Source: an uncultured Bacteroidales bacterium (GTDB taxonomy: Bacteria; Bacteroidota; Bacteroidia; Bacteroidales; Bacteroidaceae). Taken from it: a DNA stretch of 8,208 bases. Within the stretch, counting starts at the first letter, position 1. The number at the start of each line of letters is the position of its first letter. The stretch covers positions 1 to 8,208 of the forward strand of contig CADCOX010000063.1 of NCBI GenBank assembly GCA_902803195.1. The letters run 5' to 3'. Below are positions 6,763 through 8,208 of the stretch, in pieces. Under the pieces are notes generated by a model. The model had not been told where the DNA came from, ran no database searches, and was given only the letters and a program-made list of their open reading frames with translations. The position numbers were made by a program, and so were the translations under genes.

Positions 6763-7590
6763 GTGCGACTGATTCCCGTCTGTTCCCTCACTCAGCCAGG
6801 CATTGAGGTCTTTGCCACGCTCACCGAAGCCCAGCTGCGCAACCGACTGGAGCCCGAGAAAGGCGTGTTCATCGCCGAGAGCCCCAAAGTCATCCGTGTG
6901 GCCCTTGACGCGGGCTTCGAACCTTTGGCCTTATTGTGCGAAAAACGTCATATCGAAGGAGATGCAGCAGACATCATCGCCCGAGTTGGTGATATCCCTA
7001 TTTACACCGGAGAGCGCGAGTTACTTGCCCAACTCACAGGCTACACCCTCACGCGCGGCGTACTTTGCGCGATGCGACGTCCTCAGCCCAAAAGCGTAGA
7101 AGAAGTCTGCCAGGAAGCCCGTCGTATCGTAGTCATCGAAGGCGTTGTCGACACGACCAACATCGGCGCTATCTTCCGCTCGGCTGCTGCTCTTGGAATA
7201 GATGGGGTCTTGCTCACGACCGATAGTTGCGACCCGCTCAATCGCCGCGCCGTACGCGTCTCCATGGGGTCTGTGTTCCTTGTGCCTTGGGCTTGGATAG
7301 AACCGACCACTAAAGGAACGGACAGCCACTATACGGATAGACTGAGGCGACTGGGCTTCCAAACAGTTGCGATGGCGCTTACGGACGATTCCGTCGGCAT
7401 CGACGACCCGGCTCTTACCGAGGCTACACGACTGGCCATCATCATGGGAACCGAAGGCGAAGGGCTACCTGCCACGACCATTCAAGCGGCTGACCTCGTA
7501 GCGCGCATTCCCATGGCTCACGGGGTCGACTCGCTCAACGTGGCAGCGGCTTCGGCTGTAGCCTTTTGGCAACTACGAACGCGCGATTAG
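6763..7590 (+). CDS. TrmH/SpoU-family RNA 2'-O-ribose methyltransferase
   Basis: The 275-residue product has an N-terminal substrate-binding region (about 15-105, including FIAESPKVIRVAL) and a C-terminal SPOUT methyltransferase domain. The three SpoU motifs are visible: motif 1 with N133, G135 and R139 (NIGAIFRSAAALG); motif 2 I227-MGTEGEGL235; motif 3 I249-PMAHGVDSLNVA261. These form the trefoil knot that binds S-adenosylmethionine. The expected reaction is methylation of a ribose 2'-hydroxyl in tRNA or rRNA; the target nucleotide is not predictable here. The start is a GTG at 6763; no ATG occurs in frame between it and the upstream GTPase stop, which is in the same frame. It likely shares the GTPase transcript. 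Confidence 0.92.
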   Translation: MRLIPVCSLTQPGIEVFATLTEAQLRNRLEPEKGVFIAESPKVIRVALDAGFEPLALLCEKRHIEGDAADIIARVGDIPIYTGERELLAQLTGYTLTRGVLCAMRRPQPKSVEEVCQEARRIVVIEGVVDTTNIGAIFRSAAALGIDGVLLTTDSCDPLNRRAVRVSMGSVFLVPWAWIEPTTKGTDSHYTDRLRRLGFQTVAMALTDDSVGIDDPALTEATRLAIIMGTEGEGLPATTIQAADLVARIPMAHGVDSLNVAAASAVAFWQLRTRD

Positions 7591-7666
7591 AAGCGACAAT
7601 GGAGGCTCATCCATAGTTTCATCACAAAAAAGCCATCATTTTCCTTGATATTTCAATAAAAGAAGC
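7591..7666. other. Spacer between the methyltransferase and dehydrogenase genes
   Basis: A weak 5-bp inverted repeat (ATGGA...TCCAT, 7599-7614) follows the methyltransferase stop without a T-run, so I do not call it a terminator. The rest is A/T-rich and leads into the next promoter. Confidence 0.4.
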
Positions 7667-7674
7667 TAACTTTG
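7644..7674 (+). promoter_or_regulatory. Bacteroidetes-type promoter of the pruA-like gene
   Basis: TAACTTTG (7667-7674) matches TAnnTTTG exactly. A TTG (7645-7647) lies 19 bases upstream, the spacing expected for the -33 element. Transcription would start near 7681, giving a leader of about 30 bases to the ATG at 7712. The leader is A/T-rich with no Shine-Dalgarno, as is common in this phylum. This is the best promoter in the window. Confidence 0.75.
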
Positions 7675-7711
7675 CAACGCATTTTCCACTAACTAAATAA
7701 ATATAACCTTT

Positions 7712-8208
7712 ATGAGAAATTCCATCATCACCTTTCCTCTGCCGGCTAATGAGCCGGTGAAGAGCTATCTCGAAGGTTCGCCTGAGCGCATAGCACTTGA
7801 AGCTGAACTTGAACGGCAGTCCAATATTGTCGTTGATATACCTATCATTATAGGTGGAAAGGAAATCCGCACGGGCAATACGGGGACCGTCACCTGCCCG
7901 CATGATCACAAACACGTGCTTGCCACCTATCACAAAGTGAGCGAGAAGGAGATTCAGCTGGCCATCGAGACTGCCATGAAGGCTTGGCAGGAGTGGTCGC
8001 GTACCGACTGGACCGTACGTGCCGGCATCGCCATGAAGATGGCTGAATTGCTCGCTACGAAATATCGTCCCATTATGAATGCCGCTTGCATGCTGGGACA
8101 GAGCAAGAACATCTATCAGGCTGAAATCGACTCGGCCTGCGAGACCATCGACTTCTTCCGCTACAACGTCCACTACGCTTCAAAGATCTATGCGATGCAA
8201 CCCAAGGA
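7712..8208 (+). CDS. pruA: L-glutamate gamma-semialdehyde (1-pyrroline-5-carboxylate) dehydrogenase, 3' end missing
   Basis: The open frame runs without a stop from the ATG at 7712 to the window end, 165 codons. The N-terminus (NEPVKSYLEGSPER), followed by VVDIPIIIGGKEIRTGNTG and CPHDHKHVLATYHK, and later MLGQSKNIYQAEIDSACE and IDFFRYNVHYA, is typical of the PruA/ALDH4A1 branch of aldehyde dehydrogenases. These enzymes oxidise glutamate semialdehyde to glutamate with NAD+, the second step of proline breakdown. Full-length members are about 540 residues, so roughly the first third is present; the catalytic Cys and Glu lie beyond the window and cannot be checked. It has its own promoter. No proline dehydrogenase is seen here, so this may be a single-function enzyme. 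Confidence 0.9.
   Translation, partial: MRNSIITFPLPANEPVKSYLEGSPERIALEAELERQSNIVVDIPIIIGGKEIRTGNTGTVTCPHDHKHVLATYHKVSEKEIQLAIETAMKAWQEWSRTDWTVRAGIAMKMAELLATKYRPIMNAACMLGQSKNIYQAEIDSACETIDFFRYNVHYASKIYAMQPK

Noticed and set aside
7599..7614. Intrinsic terminator after the methyltransferase gene
   Set aside because: The stem is only 5 bp and no T-run follows.
7622..8173. Minus-strand open frame of 183 codons at the right end
   Set aside because: It overlaps the pruA-like gene and its promoter on the opposite strand, and the plus-strand reading is clearly a known family.

Overview
The window looks like a stretch of chromosome from a Bacteroidales bacterium (Bacteroides/Prevotella/Porphyromonas-like; genus not resolved). 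Three upstream regions carry the Bacteroidetes -7 promoter motif TAnnTTTG. Leaders are A/T-rich without a clear Shine-Dalgarno, base composition is a little over half G+C, and several proteins (a DUF4250 small protein, a Dna2-like nuclease-helicase, a PruA-type dehydrogenase beginning with the 'NEPV..Y..GSPER' N-terminus) are of types common in this order. No rRNA, tRNA, CRISPR array, insertion sequence or prophage gene was recognised.

Layout. (1) 2-2752, plus: the 3' part of a large nuclease-helicase, whose beginning lies outside the window. (2) 2753-3060: a 308-base gap between converging genes. It holds an 18-bp perfect palindrome followed at once by four 22-bp tandem units. (3) 5170-3061, minus: a probable four-gene run of acyltransferase-3 membrane protein, low-molecular-weight protein tyrosine phosphatase, DUF4250 protein and an unknown 83-residue protein. 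The last two are coupled by a TGATG stop/start overlap. (4) 5171-5376: a divergent promoter region with one TAnnTTTG element for each side. (5) 5377-7590, plus: a COG0523 (CobW/ZNG1-like) metal-chaperone GTPase with a very His/Asp-rich insert, then 45 bases later a TrmH/SpoU-family RNA 2'-O-methyltransferase. (6) 7667 onward: a good promoter and the 5' part of a pruA-type L-glutamate gamma-semialdehyde dehydrogenase, cut by the window end.

How the genes relate. The content is mostly housekeeping: DNA processing, envelope modification, metal homeostasis, RNA modification, and proline/glutamate metabolism. The acyltransferase and phosphatase could both serve surface polysaccharide, but no glycosyltransferase or tyrosine kinase is in view, so this is only suggestive. 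I see no convincing new defence or mobile system. The items most worth a second look are the palindrome plus 22-bp repeat array, the GTPase (54-nt internal duplication, degenerate G4 motif, inverted repeat over its promoter), and the nuclease-helicase that appears to lack the iron-sulfur cysteines of classical Dna2/Cas4 nucleases.
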